Shown: positions 25,077 to 34,188, counted from the first letter of the stretch. The stretch is 64,000 bases of DNA from an uncultured Bacillota bacterium (GCA_937919165.1 CALFPO010000024.1:37100-101099); one strand, 5' to 3'. Notes: a model not told the origin generated them from the sequence alone. Program-made: numbers and translations.

Positions 25077-25796
25077 TTAGAAGTGCTTAACTCTTCCCTT
25101 GAAGTGTTCGTAGATGGCGTCGTTGTCGAAGCCGTCGACGTTCTGCGACTGGAAGACATATGGACGCTTGCCATGAGACAGCACGATCTTGATTGCTTCC
25201 GATACGATGGTGTTGACCAGGAACATGGTTACGATCGATGAAGCAGGACCGGTCTTGATGCCATCAAGGTCAAGAGTCGCATCAGCTGTAGGAACGCATG
25301 AGTCGATTACGCAGTCAACGCATTCGAACAGTCTCTTGCCGCTTGGATGTCTTGAGGTCTGGTTTCTTGACTGCTCAAGGTTCGTCAAAGCGATGGTGTA
25401 TACGCCTTCCTTCTGGCAACGCATTGCCATCTCGATAGGCATAGCGTTTCTGCCGGAATTGGAAGTGATGATCATGATGTCGCCTGGCTGGATGTTGTAG
25501 GAATCATAGATGACATCAGATACGCCTGAAGTCTTCTCCATGGCACCAGAACGCTGAGCACCGAATGATGTAAGCGTATCTGGGTCCAGCATTGCGTCAA
25601 CATTGCCCAAGCCACCCGCTCTTGCGAACAGTTCGATTCCCAGCATATGCGAATGGCCTGTACCGAAGGTGTGGATCACCTTGTCGTTCTCGATGTTCTC
25701 AGCGAACTTCTCTGCAAGTTCCTTGATCACATCCTTATTCTTTTCTTCCGCTGTCTTGATGACTTCAAGCAGCTTATCTCCATATTCAAAATTCAT
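25077..25796 (-). CDS. SIS-domain sugar-phosphate protein, copy 1
   Basis: A 239-residue UPF0309/SIS-type protein, likely a phosphosugar isomerase or related enzyme. Seen: TFGTGHSHMLGIELFARAGG (about residue 43), the phosphate loop ITSNSGRNAMPIEMAMRC (about 108), and TSRHPSGKRLFE (about 147). All three signature motifs are intact. It is the third of three tandem paralogues; its ATG lies one base after the stop of copy 2. The substrate is not known; nagA and murQ downstream suggest an amino-sugar phosphate. Confidence 0.87.
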   Translation of the reverse strand: MNFEYGDKLLEVIKTAEEKNKDVIKELAEKFAENIENDKVIHTFGTGHSHMLGIELFARAGGLGNVDAMLDPDTLTSFGAQRSGAMEKTSGVSDVIYDSYNIQPGDIMIITSNSGRNAMPIEMAMRCQKEGVYTIALTNLEQSRNQTSRHPSGKRLFECVDCVIDSCVPTADATLDLDGIKTGPASSIVTMFLVNTIVSEAIKIVLSHGKRPYVFQSQNVDGFDNDAIYEHFKGRVKHF

Positions 25797-26525
25797 CTAT
25801 GCTCTCCCTTCATATTTCTTGTTCAATGCATCGTCATGAGCCTTGTCGCCTGTCAGCACTGGAAGCTCATATCCGTCTTCCTTCAGCAGTTCGTTTGTTC
25901 TGGCAGCCAATGACTGGGCTATGCAGTTGTTGCAGATGGAAGATACTGAACATACCTTCGCAACGCCTTCTGTCTCGATGAGCGCATCGCCATGAGGACC
26001 ACAGTTGTCGATGACGATATCGCCGAATTCATATAGCTTCTTGCCGCTTGGATGTCTTGGCTCTTCAGCCAATGTATGCTTCATCGAAGTGATGATTATT
26101 ACCTTATGTCCATTCTCCTTGGCCAGCTTGGCGATATCGATGACGATGCCGTTGATGCCGCTGTTGGAAATGACGATGAAGATATCCTGTGGCTTGATGT
26201 CATATAGGTTATATAGTCTTTCGGCCATGTTTGGACGTCTTTCGAAGATATTTACTCTATCCATGAATTCCTCAAGAGGAACGCCACCCTGGGTAACGAA
26301 ATCAGACATCTCCATGATATGGATAGGAACCATGGCGCCTATTCTGCCCTTGATGTCGATGCCAAGGCCAACCGAATGTCCAGAACCGAAGACATGGACT
26401 ACGCCACCCTTTTCGATGCATTCTGTCATGGCTTTGGCTGTTGCCTCGATATTCTGCTCTTGCGAATCATAGAGATGATCCAGAAGAGCTATGATCTCAT
26501 CCTTGAATGTCTTAGCTTCAATCAT
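25797..26525 (-). CDS. SIS-domain sugar-phosphate protein, copy 2
   Basis: A 242-residue paralogue of copy 1 with FGSGHSVGLGIDIKGRIGA (about residue 45), VISNSGINGIVIDIAKLAKE (about 113), and EEPRHPSGKKLYEF (about 153), so the SIS phosphate loop is intact. Its middle region (METS-free segment around VTQGGVPLEEFMDR) differs from copy 1, suggesting another substrate or role. It sits between copies 1 and 3 with gaps of one base or less and GGAGAG before the start. Confidence 0.86.
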   Translation of the reverse strand: MIEAKTFKDEIIALLDHLYDSQEQNIEATAKAMTECIEKGGVVHVFGSGHSVGLGIDIKGRIGAMVPIHIMEMSDFVTQGGVPLEEFMDRVNIFERRPNMAERLYNLYDIKPQDIFIVISNSGINGIVIDIAKLAKENGHKVIIITSMKHTLAEEPRHPSGKKLYEFGDIVIDNCGPHGDALIETEGVAKVCSVSSICNNCIAQSLAARTNELLKEDGYELPVLTGDKAHDDALNKKYEGRA

Positions 26526-26526
26526 G

Positions 26527-27246
26527 TTATCTTACTCTCCTTTCGTAAGGATCGGTCAGGGAATTGTTGTGCACGTCAGCTCCCTTGATATTGGCAGAAA
26601 GAAGAACTGGAGCCTCCTTGCCTGAACTTACATAGTAGTTGTATACCTCAGCCGTCAGCATCTGAGCGATGACGTTGGCAGTAGTCGAAGACAATTGACC
26701 AATGGCTGTATCGCCGATATGCATGGCGATATCAGGATCATCAGCGCCCATATCGAGCCACATGTCGCAATAGTCGAGAAGATTGCTGCCGGTCTTGTCA
26801 TATGACTTCTTGTTTATTACCGCAACTACCTTCTGTCCATTTTCCTTGTATCTCTTGGCTAATGCCAGAACAACCGGCTCATTGCCGTAGTAGCTTACCA
26901 GACAGATCATATCGCGATCATCCATCTGATAGAACTCGAAGAACTTGTCTACAGCGCTTGCGTCGTTCAGTATCTCGCCAGAATCGATATCCTTCTGGTC
27001 AACCTTTCCTGCCAGCATCAGATCCTTGAACTTGAGTCCATGATATGGAGCGATGCCGCCTGCACGATAGTTGAGCTCATTGACGAACTCTTCGCCATGG
27101 TTTACGCCGAAAAGCTGCACAACACCAAGATTCTCCATGCACTCGCCAAAAAGCTTTGCGACCTCTTTGTATTTCTCGTGTTCGCATTCATAAACAGCCT
27201 TGATTCTTTCTTCAATCAGATCAAAGTACTGTCTTTTGATATCCAT
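26527..27246 (-). CDS. SIS-domain paralogue with degenerate phosphate loop, copy 3
   Basis: A 239-residue paralogue and first gene of the operon. The motif positions are changed: FGVNHGEEFVNELNYRAGG replaces FGTGHS..., and CLVSYYGNEPVVLALAKR replaces the SNSG loop. The RHPSGK motif is absent (TGSNLLDYCD). It has therefore probably lost phosphosugar catalysis and may be regulatory or structural. The start MDIKRQYF at 27246 follows GGGGGAAAATATCA; an upstream ATG in frame (27285) lies in the divergent promoter region and is rejected. Confidence 0.82.
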   Translation of the reverse strand: MDIKRQYFDLIEERIKAVYECEHEKYKEVAKLFGECMENLGVVQLFGVNHGEEFVNELNYRAGGIAPYHGLKFKDLMLAGKVDQKDIDSGEILNDASAVDKFFEFYQMDDRDMICLVSYYGNEPVVLALAKRYKENGQKVVAVINKKSYDKTGSNLLDYCDMWLDMGADDPDIAMHIGDTAIGQLSSTTANVIAQMLTAEVYNYYVSSGKEAPVLLSANIKGADVHNNSLTDPYERRVR

Positions 27247-27272
27247 TGATATTTTCCCCCTTGCTTTATCTT

Positions 27273-27278
27273 CATTAT
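27273..27278 (-). promoter_or_regulatory. -10 element of the SIS/nagA/murQ operon
   Basis: TATAAT on the minus strand 26 nt upstream of the copy-3 start, in the 72-bp gap shared with the divergent PTS IIA gene. The opposite strand carries TATACT about 25 nt upstream of IIA, so the two promoters overlap back to back. Confidence 0.45.
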
Positions 27279-27318
27279 ACCTCATGTGTTATACTATATT
27301 TGCAAAACGGAGGTTTTT

Positions 27319-27729
27319 ATGAAAGGTATCGTTATCACAAGCCATGGACCAATGGCACAAGGCATTCTTGACACAAGCAAGCTATTCTTCGGCGAACAGC
27401 CACAGATGGTAGCCAGATGCTTATTCGCAGAAGACAACCCCGATGATTTTGTCGATACATTGAAGGCCGCTATCGCTGAAGTAGACACAGGCGATGGCGT
27501 CATCGTATTCTGCGATATGCTGTTTGGCAGCCCATGCAACTGCATGGCTAGAGTTCTGGCTGAAGATCTAGATAATCCTAAGCTGGAGATCGTTACAGGC
27601 GTAAACCTGGCCATGATCCTTCAGATTCTGGCAGTCAGAGAGAACGCCGAAGTTTCTGTTGAAGAACTGCTTGATGCAGGTCATCAGGGAATCGCTGATC
27701 TCAAGGCTATCCTGAAGCAGAACATGTAG
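27319..27729 (+). CDS. PTS mannose-family IIA component
   Basis: A 136-residue phosphocarrier that receives phosphate from HPr and passes it to IIB. Seen: GIVITSHGPMAQGILD at residues 3-18 with the phosphorylated His, and FCDMLFGSPCNCMARV (about 73; family D.GGTPxN). The start at 27319 follows CGGAGG. It stands apart from IIC/IID/IIB (18469-20597) but is divergent from the SIS operon, which links that operon to the PTS. Monocistronic, with a terminator after it. Confidence 0.92.
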   Translation: MKGIVITSHGPMAQGILDTSKLFFGEQPQMVARCLFAEDNPDDFVDTLKAAIAEVDTGDGVIVFCDMLFGSPCNCMARVLAEDLDNPKLEIVTGVNLAMILQILAVRENAEVSVEELLDAGHQGIADLKAILKQNM

Positions 27730-27755
27730 TGCCTCAAGGCAAAATATGCACAATC

Positions 27756-27781
27756 TTGAAGTCTCATCGAGACTTCTTTTT
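27756..27781 (+). terminator. Rho-independent terminator
   Basis: GAAGTCTC-ATC-GAGACTTC followed by TTTTT, after PTS IIA. Confidence 0.88.
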
Positions 27782-27783
27782 AT

Positions 27784-27813
27784 TTGACAAGCTGCTGATA
27801 CAAATAGTACAGT
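27784..27813 (+). promoter_or_regulatory. Promoter and operator candidate of the first YtrA-ABC operon
   Basis: -35 TTGACA (27784-27789), then -10 TACAGT (27808-27813) after an 18-nt spacer. CTGATAC-AAATA-GTACAG within the spacer is an imperfect inverted repeat and may bind the GntR/YtrA protein encoded next. Confidence 0.5.
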
Positions 27814-27834
27814 TAATACAGATGGAGGATAAAC

Positions 27835-28194
27835 ATGTATCTGATTAATCTGCAAGGCAAAGAATCCATTTACACCCAGATCAAAAAGCAGATCATCCGC
27901 TTTGTTGAACTGGGAGTCCTCAAGCCAAACGACAAGCTGCCAAGCGTCAGATCTCTGGCAAGCGATCTGGGAATCAATCCCAATACTGTGGCCAGAGCAT
28001 ACGCAGAACTTGAGGAAGAGGGGATAATCTACACACTGAACAAGAAGGGCGTGTTCGTATCCGACCGCAAGGTCGATAGCCTCATCGTTGACCAGGCCAT
28101 CATCGCACTTGAGACGCTCAAGAACGATGGACTGAGCAGACAAGAGGCTTTGAAGATACTGGAAAAGGTATATAAGGAGAACGACAATGCTTAA
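27835..28194 (+). CDS. GntR-family regulator, YtrA subfamily
   Basis: A 119-residue repressor: winged helix-turn-helix at about residues 10-75 (YTQIKKQIIRFVELGVL, PSVRSLASDLGINPNTVARAYAELE), then a short C-terminal helix typical of YtrA proteins, which have no large ligand domain. ATGGAGGATAAAC precedes the ATG. Overlaps the ABC ATPase gene by 8 bp. It probably represses its own operon. Confidence 0.92.
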   Translation: MYLINLQGKESIYTQIKKQIIRFVELGVLKPNDKLPSVRSLASDLGINPNTVARAYAELEEEGIIYTLNKKGVFVSDRKVDSLIVDQAIIALETLKNDGLSRQEALKILEKVYKENDNA

Positions 28195-29071
28195 GATTGA
28201 AGGAATACACAAAAGCTTCAACGAAAACGAAGTCCTGAAAGACATAAGCCTTGATATCGACAATGGATCGGTATTCGGTCTGGTCGGAATCAATGGCGCA
28301 GGCAAGTCTACGCTTCTGCGTCTGATTGCGGGCGTATACATGCCGGATGATGGCCACATAACATTGGATGGCCAAGATACATATGCACAGCCAGAGACAA
28401 GAAAAGACATCGTCTTTGTTTCTGATGAGGGATACTTCCCTAGTGCCTCTACCATCAAAGATCTCAAGATCTTCTACGAATCATTCTATTGCCTTGACGA
28501 AAGCCTCTATCATAAATATCTGAACATGTTTGGCCTAGATGAGAACGCCCAGATTTCAGGCTTCTCCAAAGGCATGAAAAGGCAGACAATTCTTGTGTTC
28601 GCCTTGGCGATAAAGCCAAAGCTCCTGCTTCTGGATGAATGCTTCGACGGACTTGATCCATTGGCGCGGCTCAACTTCAAGAAGGCGCTGATTGACCTGA
28701 TTGAAGAAAGAGACATAACCATCATCATTTCAAGCCACAACCTCAAGGAACTTGAAGACATCTGCGACAGCTTCGGTATTCTAGAGAATGGACAGATCAA
28801 TACCTATGGTGACCTGCAGGAATCCAAGGATAGAGTTGCCAAGTTCCAGCTGGCCTATAGCGACAATGCTGAACATGATTTCAGATCAAGATTCGAAGTC
28901 CTTTCCGAAAAGAAGGAAGGAAGAGTCATCACCTTGGTGGTCAAGGGAGATGTCGAAAGCATCAGAAAAGAGATTGCCGAAACCGATCCTCTCATCATGG
29001 ATGAGCTTCCTGTCAATTTCGAGGAACTCTTCATATATGAAGTCGAAAGCAGAGGTATGCTGAATGAATAG
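28187..29071 (+). CDS. ABC transporter ATP-binding protein
   Basis: A 294-residue ATPase with Walker A GINGAGKSTLL (about residue 36), signature region SGFSKGMKRQT (about 125), and Walker B LLLDECFDGLDP (about 147), where Cys replaces the usual Pro after Glu. About 80 C-terminal residues form an extra domain. It works with the permease encoded next; substrate unknown, though YtrA-type modules often answer cell-wall antibiotics. AAGGAG precedes the start. Confidence 0.92.
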   Translation: MLKIEGIHKSFNENEVLKDISLDIDNGSVFGLVGINGAGKSTLLRLIAGVYMPDDGHITLDGQDTYAQPETRKDIVFVSDEGYFPSASTIKDLKIFYESFYCLDESLYHKYLNMFGLDENAQISGFSKGMKRQTILVFALAIKPKLLLLDECFDGLDPLARLNFKKALIDLIEERDITIIISSHNLKELEDICDSFGILENGQINTYGDLQESKDRVAKFQLAYSDNAEHDFRSRFEVLSEKKEGRVITLVVKGDVESIRKEIAETDPLIMDELPVNFEELFIYEVESRGMLNE

Positions 29072-30569
29072 AAACTATCTGAACTATCTATTGAGGTCAA
29101 AGAGAAATCTCATCATCTTCGTTGCGATATCCTTTGCCCTGATATACTTCTCATCTGTAGCTGCCATGAATACAGAGACATTCGCTCTTGGTGCGGTTAC
29201 TGTTGTAGCGTTTGTTATGTCCTTTGTGCTGGTGCCGGTCATCTTCAGCTATGTCTTCAGCAAGAAAGCCGTTGATGCCTACTTCGCTCTTCCGATCTCA
29301 AGGAAGGAGCAGCTGGTCACATCGCAGATCTTCATTGACGCCCTAATCCTGGTTCCTACCTTGGCATTAGATCTGGTATCGCTTTGTCTTGATGGGCCAC
29401 ATTTCACTGGCTATCTTCTCTACATTCCGATCATAGTCATCGCCATCATCACAACCGTTGCCTTCATCAGCGGACTGTTCTTCCAGGCCAATTCGCTGTT
29501 TGATGGCGTCGTCATCGCAAGTGCTTATCTGATTGTTCTGCTGTTTGTCTATATCAGCATCTGCGAGCTCAGCGATATCTACATCTATGGCGGCAACTTC
29601 CCATACATCGACGATGTCTTCGAATATCTGAGCATCATCTATTCGAGCGCCAGCGCTCTTGGATTATGCCTATCCCTGATGCAAGGCAAAGCCATCGAGT
29701 TCATTGATTTCATTCCGTTCTTTGTCTGCATTGCAGCCCATTGGGCAATAGCGGTATGGATGATGAAGAACGACTTCATCGAAAGGAAAACGGAAAGAGC
29801 CGAAAGCATCTCTAGCAAGTTCACTGCCTATCCGCTGGTCATTGGACTCTATACCTTCTTTGTGACATTCATATCTGTCTGCGGAAACGCCCAGACCGAC
29901 TTCAGCGGACTGCTGTTTACGCTGTTTCTGACCTTCATATTCTTTGAAGTAGGCAACTGTGTCTACAGAAGAAAAGTCAAGCTTACTCTGAAGGATGTCG
30001 GCATCTTCGTCATAGGCGTAGCCTTATCTTTCCTGATCTGCTTTATAGCCTTCAAGACAAGAGGCTTTGGCCTTGCGGACAACTACATAAAGGATCCATA
30101 CAATATCGCATATAGGATCGATGAAAACTACTATCGTGATGATCTTAAAAACGATGAATTCTTGAATCTCATCAAAAAGAAGATTCCAGATGCTGAAGGA
30201 TATAATGTAACGATCCAGGTTGATATAAGCAGCAAAGACATCAAGAACAGCAGCGAAATCATCGAATATATGGAAAGTCTGCGAAAAGATGTCATTGATG
30301 ACTATTACAGCGACTTCATGAATTTCAGTGGAATAAGAAGAAGCTGTCTGACCGTCTTCACAAATATAAAAGAGAACAAGAACGGCAGCTTCACCCAGTA
30401 CATCTATGATGATGCTGAGGAATACAGGTCATATCCATTTGGAGAAGTCCGCAAGCTGACTCTTGATGATTACCTCTATCTTGAGAGATTCGGCGATGTG
30501 CAGGTGCTGGTCTGGGGCAGATTCGAAACCAAAGAGCTTTCTTCTCTATCAGATCTACTGGAAGGCTAG
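29064..30569 (+). CDS. ABC-2-type permease of the first YtrA module
   Basis: A 501-residue membrane protein. About eight hydrophobic segments occur in residues 15-235 and 255-335, followed by a roughly 160-residue charged C-terminal region (GLADNYIKDPYNIAYRIDENYY onward) that is probably extracytoplasmic. That tail is unusual for a simple ABC-2 permease and was not recognised. Overlaps the ATPase gene by 8 bp. Confidence 0.85.
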   Translation: MNRNYLNYLLRSKRNLIIFVAISFALIYFSSVAAMNTETFALGAVTVVAFVMSFVLVPVIFSYVFSKKAVDAYFALPISRKEQLVTSQIFIDALILVPTLALDLVSLCLDGPHFTGYLLYIPIIVIAIITTVAFISGLFFQANSLFDGVVIASAYLIVLLFVYISICELSDIYIYGGNFPYIDDVFEYLSIIYSSASALGLCLSLMQGKAIEFIDFIPFFVCIAAHWAIAVWMMKNDFIERKTERAESISSKFTAYPLVIGLYTFFVTFISVCGNAQTDFSGLLFTLFLTFIFFEVGNCVYRRKVKLTLKDVGIFVIGVALSFLICFIAFKTRGFGLADNYIKDPYNIAYRIDENYYRDDLKNDEFLNLIKKKIPDAEGYNVTIQVDISSKDIKNSSEIIEYMESLRKDVIDDYYSDFMNFSGIRRSCLTVFTNIKENKNGSFTQYIYDDAEEYRSYPFGEVRKLTLDDYLYLERFGDVQVLVWGRFETKELSSLSDLLEG

Positions 30570-30587
30570 CTCAATTCAGAAACAAAC

Positions 30588-30637
30588 AAAAAGGCTGTCT
30601 GACATCCAGACCAATCTGGAGCAATGACAGCCTTTTA
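30588..30637. terminator. Bidirectional terminator with nested stem
   Basis: AAAAAGGCTGTC pairs with GACAGCCTTTT, and an inner CCAGA/TCTGG stem sits within the loop. It lies between the convergent ABC permease and MATE genes and includes the MATE stop codon. Confidence 0.75.
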
Positions 30638-31981
30638 TCTTATGCTGTGTTCTTTTGTCCACTTCGAGGTGTAGTAGTACAGCGTCGCCAGGATGCCCGC
30701 AACACTATATCCAAATGCTGTGCCATAATACAGAACCCTTACATCATGAGCAATGCCAAGTCCGATTCTGACAAACAGATACTTACAGATGACCTGCGAG
30801 AAGATCGCTATCAGCATCGGATATTTTACGTTGCCCGCACCACGGCAGGCAGCGTTGTATACATGGGAGAAACCGATGAAGAACAGTCCAAATGCCGAGT
30901 TCCTCAGCATCTGCGTTCCGTAGTATATGACGCCAGGATCCTTGTTGAAGCAAGAAATGAGCCATGGAGCCGCTGCATACATGATTGCGATGACGACAGT
31001 CGTATAGACACCGGAAAGAATCGCTGATTCCTTGATGGATTCACGGACACGATCAAACCTTTCTGCACCGACATTCTGAGCCACCAGCGCCATGGTTGCG
31101 CTTGCGACAGCACATGATATCAGCTGTCCCCAGGAGCTGACCTTCTCCGCAACGCCGATACCGGAAATCACTTCATTAGGGAAGGTATTGATGAACGACT
31201 GCACCAACATTGAGCTGAATGCTATAAGCATGTTCTGGAAGCCAGCCGGGATACCAAGCCTGCAGATATCCTTTATGACCTCAAAACTGAAGTCGAGATT
31301 ATGGATATCGAAATCGATGCCATCATAGTTGAACATCAGATTCAAGGCTAATATATCCATCAGAAACTGCGACAGGATGGTCGCAATGGCAGTACCTATC
31401 ACATCAAGGTCAAACACCCTGACAAGAATTATGCCCAGAAGCACGTTGGCTATAGAGCTCACAATCGAATAATAGAGCTGATGTCTGGTATCGCCGAAGC
31501 TCCTTAAGATATAGAAGCACATCTGGCTTGTCAGGACAGCTGAATTGCCAAGAATATAGACCCTAAGATAGCTCATCGACAGATCATATATGTCTGGTCC
31601 GATATTGCATAGCTTCATCATCAGCGGCAGAATCAGTTCAGCCAATACCGTAAGCAATATTCCACCCACAACCGCAAAGACAATCGAGGAATCTAGAGTC
31701 TTCTTCAGGTTCTTCTTGTCGTCTGCACCGAAGTATTTGGCAACCAGTATTCCAGCACCCATGCCAAGTCCATAGAAGGTATAGTCGAAGATGTTGCAGA
31801 TCCAGGTCGAAGCGCTGACGGCACTCAAGGCCTTCAGCGACACGAAGTTGCCGACGATCAGAGAATTGGTGATGTTGTAGAGCTCTGAAAAGATGCTTGA
31901 GACAAAAACAGGTACCGCAAATCTATAGATCTGGGACCTGATATTTCCTTCAGTCATCGTGGCTACTTTGGTCTTTGACAT
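30635..31981 (-). CDS. MATE-family efflux transporter
   Basis: A 448-residue protein with 12 predicted membrane helices in two halves. Seen: NITNSLIVGNFVSLKALSAV in the first half (near residue 40), and the repeat-like AFSSMLVQSFINTFPNEVISGIGVAEKVSSW in the second. MATE proteins export drugs or metabolites with Na+ or H+. No clear ribosome site; a TAATAG element lies six nt before the ATG. Divergent from the HAD gene at 32058. Drug range cannot be read from sequence. Confidence 0.93.
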   Translation of the reverse strand: MSKTKVATMTEGNIRSQIYRFAVPVFVSSIFSELYNITNSLIVGNFVSLKALSAVSASTWICNIFDYTFYGLGMGAGILVAKYFGADDKKNLKKTLDSSIVFAVVGGILLTVLAELILPLMMKLCNIGPDIYDLSMSYLRVYILGNSAVLTSQMCFYILRSFGDTRHQLYYSIVSSIANVLLGIILVRVFDLDVIGTAIATILSQFLMDILALNLMFNYDGIDFDIHNLDFSFEVIKDICRLGIPAGFQNMLIAFSSMLVQSFINTFPNEVISGIGVAEKVSSWGQLISCAVASATMALVAQNVGAERFDRVRESIKESAILSGVYTTVVIAIMYAAAPWLISCFNKDPGVIYYGTQMLRNSAFGLFFIGFSHVYNAACRGAGNVKYPMLIAIFSQVICKYLFVRIGLGIAHDVRVLYYGTAFGYSVAGILATLYYYTSKWTKEHSIR

Positions 31982-32057
31982 ACAATACTATTATTGCATC
32001 TGCCTTTTGTCCTTTCAAGGCGAGTAATATACAATAATCATGGATAAGGTGATAGAT

Positions 32058-32837
32058 ATGACTAAGATTGCTCTATTTGATTTCGACAACACGCTATACT
32101 CCCACAAGACCTACACCATTCCTGAAAGCACCAAAAAGGCTCTCAAGGAACTCAAGGAGAAAGGCGTCATCATCGTTCTGGCAACCGGACGTTGCGAGTT
32201 TGAGATGGAGACATATTTCGATATCGAAGAATATGGCTTCGACTACAGGGTTCTCCAGAATGGACAGATCATCATCGACAAAGACAAAAACATCATCTAT
32301 TCAGCTCCTATCACCGGAATAGATAAAGAGAATGCTCTAAAGATCTTCCAGAACAAGACAATTCCGATGATATTGGCAACCATCGATGACTATTATCTAA
32401 ACTATGCCAACGATCAAGTGAGAACGACTGTCGAAAGCGTGTCCTCCCCTGTTCCTGAAATCAAAGAATATGATGGCAAGGACTTCTACATGATGTCGAT
32501 CTTCCCTGGCGAAGCAGAACATTTCGATGAGTTCATCGAGGTCAACTTCCCTAACTGCTATGCCACCATCTGGACGGTCGGTTCTTACGACATCCTATAC
32601 AAAGGCTGCGACAAAGGCAATGGCCTGAAGAGGCTAACTGAGCTTCTCAACATCGACATAAAAGACACTATAGCCTTCGGTGATGCAGACAACGATATCG
32701 CCATGATCGAATCTGCCGGCATTGGCGTCGCTCTAGGAAACAGCTGCGACAATCTCAAGAAGGTTGCCGATTATGTGACGGACGATATCGATGAAGATGG
32801 CCTATACAATGCTCTGAAGCATTTCAATATCATATAA
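32058..32837 (+). CDS. HAD-superfamily Cof-type hydrolase
   Basis: A 259-residue HAD-IIB phosphatase likely acting on sugar phosphates. Seen: LFDFDNTLYS (motif I, Asp nucleophile; Asn replaces the common Gly), VLATGRC (motif II), KGCDKGNGLKRL (motif III Lys), and FGDADNDIAMIESAG (motif IV). The ATG at 32058 follows AAGGTG; an ATG at 32040, four nt below TACAAT, is an alternative adding six residues. Terminator follows. Confidence 0.9.
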   Translation: MTKIALFDFDNTLYSHKTYTIPESTKKALKELKEKGVIIVLATGRCEFEMETYFDIEEYGFDYRVLQNGQIIIDKDKNIIYSAPITGIDKENALKIFQNKTIPMILATIDDYYLNYANDQVRTTVESVSSPVPEIKEYDGKDFYMMSIFPGEAEHFDEFIEVNFPNCYATIWTVGSYDILYKGCDKGNGLKRLTELLNIDIKDTIAFGDADNDIAMIESAGIGVALGNSCDNLKKVADYVTDDIDEDGLYNALKHFNII

Positions 32838-32858
32838 CCGCCAAGGCGGTTTTTTTAA
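32838..32858 (+). terminator. Rho-independent terminator
   Basis: ACCGCC-AA-GGCGGT followed by seven T, directly after the HAD stop. Confidence 0.88.
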
Positions 32859-32871
32859 TCTAAAAAGGAAG

Positions 32872-33612
32872 CTAATAGCTTCCTGTCTGTCCTCCATCGA
32901 TCCTGATGATCGTGTTGTTTATGTAGTCTGCTTCATTTCCTACAAGGAACCTCACAAGATAGGCAACCTCTTCTGGTTCGCCATATCTTCTGCATAATAT
33001 CTTTTCAGTCTCCTCTTTGAGGAATTCTTCATCATATCCTGCAAGTTCGCTTTCTGTTCCGATAAAGCCCGGTGCAATGGCATTGACATGGACATATGGT
33101 GCATATTCAATGGCCAAGTTGTGGGTCAAGGAATTGAGTGCTGCCTTTGATGCATCATAGTCAAAGCACATCGGATAATAGGAATTCATGCCATTGGTCG
33201 AAGAGATATTTATGATTCTGCCATATTCCTTCTCCAGCATCTTCTTTCCCACCCTTCTGCTGCAGTTGTAGGCTCCAACGACATTCACATCAAGAATCCT
33301 GCGGAACTCTTCAGCATTCTTCAAAGAAAACAGATTCGGCATATCGACAGCTGCGTTGTTCACAAGCACATCGACAAGGCCCATTTCCTTTTCGATCTTT
33401 TCGACCATCATATCTACTTCATCTTCCTTGGAGACATCTGCCTTTATCGCCATGCATCTTCTGCCGTATTCAGAAACGATCGTTTCCTTCAGCGCAAAAG
33501 CCTCAGTCTCTGAGCTGAGGTAGTTTATTGCGATATCATATCCATTCTTGGCCAGCTCCAGGGCTATGGCTTTGCCGATGCCCTTGGCTGCCCCTGTAAT
33601 AAGCGCAATCAT
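32872..33612 (-). CDS. Short-chain dehydrogenase/reductase, FabG-like
   Basis: A 246-residue classical SDR: TGAAKGIGKAIA at residues 6-17 (NADP loop), NNAAVDMPN (about 85), the active site ISSTNGMNSYYP...FDYDASKAALNSL (about 135-160), and PGFIGTES (about 180). FabG-like proteins reduce 3-oxoacyl-ACP, but with no fatty-acid genes nearby the substrate is open. The start follows the efp terminator directly and has no ribosome site, so expression may depend on read-through. Confidence 0.9.
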   Translation of the reverse strand: MIALITGAAKGIGKAIALELAKNGYDIAINYLSSETEAFALKETIVSEYGRRCMAIKADVSKEDEVDMMVEKIEKEMGLVDVLVNNAAVDMPNLFSLKNAEEFRRILDVNVVGAYNCSRRVGKKMLEKEYGRIINISSTNGMNSYYPMCFDYDASKAALNSLTHNLAIEYAPYVHVNAIAPGFIGTESELAGYDEEFLKEETEKILCRRYGEPEEVAYLVRFLVGNEADYINNTIIRIDGGQTGSY

Positions 33613-33613
33613 A

Positions 33614-33640
33614 ATTAGAAAAAAGAGCCTTTAGGCTCTT
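33614..33640 (-). terminator. Rho-independent terminator after efp
   Basis: Minus-strand GGAAGAGCC-TAAA-GGCTCTT followed by a T run. The stem includes the last efp codons and stop. Confidence 0.85.
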
Positions 33641-34188
33641 CCTGAATATTTGCCATCCAATGTGCTGACTGCAATCTTCTCGCCCTGCTCAATGAACTGA
33701 GGAACTCTGAGCGATAAGCCTGTTTCAGTGACAGCATCCTTTGACTGTGTAGATGGAGCACCCTTGATTGCTGGGCTAGTCTCTGTGATAGTCAGGTCAA
33801 CTGTTGCTGGCAGAGATACATCCAATACATTTCCTTCAAAGAACATTACGCCTACTTCCATGCCTTCAATCAAGAAATACTTGTTGAAGCCGATGTGCTC
33901 TTCAGAAAGCTCATATGTTTCATAGGTTTCGCCATCCATGAAATAGTAGGTATTGTCTGACATATAAGAATATGTAACTCTCTTCTTCTCGATGTTTGCT
34001 GCATCAAACTTTGTAGATGCGTTGAAGTTTCTTTCCTGTGTTGATCCAGTCTTAAGATTCTTCATCTTGGTCTTAAGAATAGCTGCGCCCTTGCCTGGCT
34101 TTACATGCATGAATTCCAATACAACCCATGGGTCGCCATCAACCATTACTGTTAATCCTGTCTTAAAATCTCCTGCTTCAATAGCCAT
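33631..34188 (-). CDS. efp: Translation elongation factor P
   Basis: EF-P relieves ribosomes stalled on polyproline. A 185-residue protein with the three OB-like domains. HVKPGKGAAILKTKMKN (about residues 28-44) is the tip loop whose Lys is modified in many species; VDLTITETSPAIKGAPS (about 130) and the C-terminal VPQFIEQGEKIAVSTLDGKY are standard. GAGGTGAATT precedes the ATG. No EpmA/EpmB-type modification genes are nearby. Confidence 0.97.
   Translation of the reverse strand: MAIEAGDFKTGLTVMVDGDPWVVLEFMHVKPGKGAAILKTKMKNLKTGSTQERNFNASTKFDAANIEKKRVTYSYMSDNTYYFMDGETYETYELSEEHIGFNKYFLIEGMEVGVMFFEGNVLDVSLPATVDLTITETSPAIKGAPSTQSKDAVTETGLSLRVPQFIEQGEKIAVSTLDGKYSGRA

Noticed and set aside
27568..28467. 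299-codon open frame on the minus strand
   Set aside because: It lies wholly antisense to the PTS IIA, GntR and ABC genes, whose motifs and ribosome sites are clear; its translation shows no domain.
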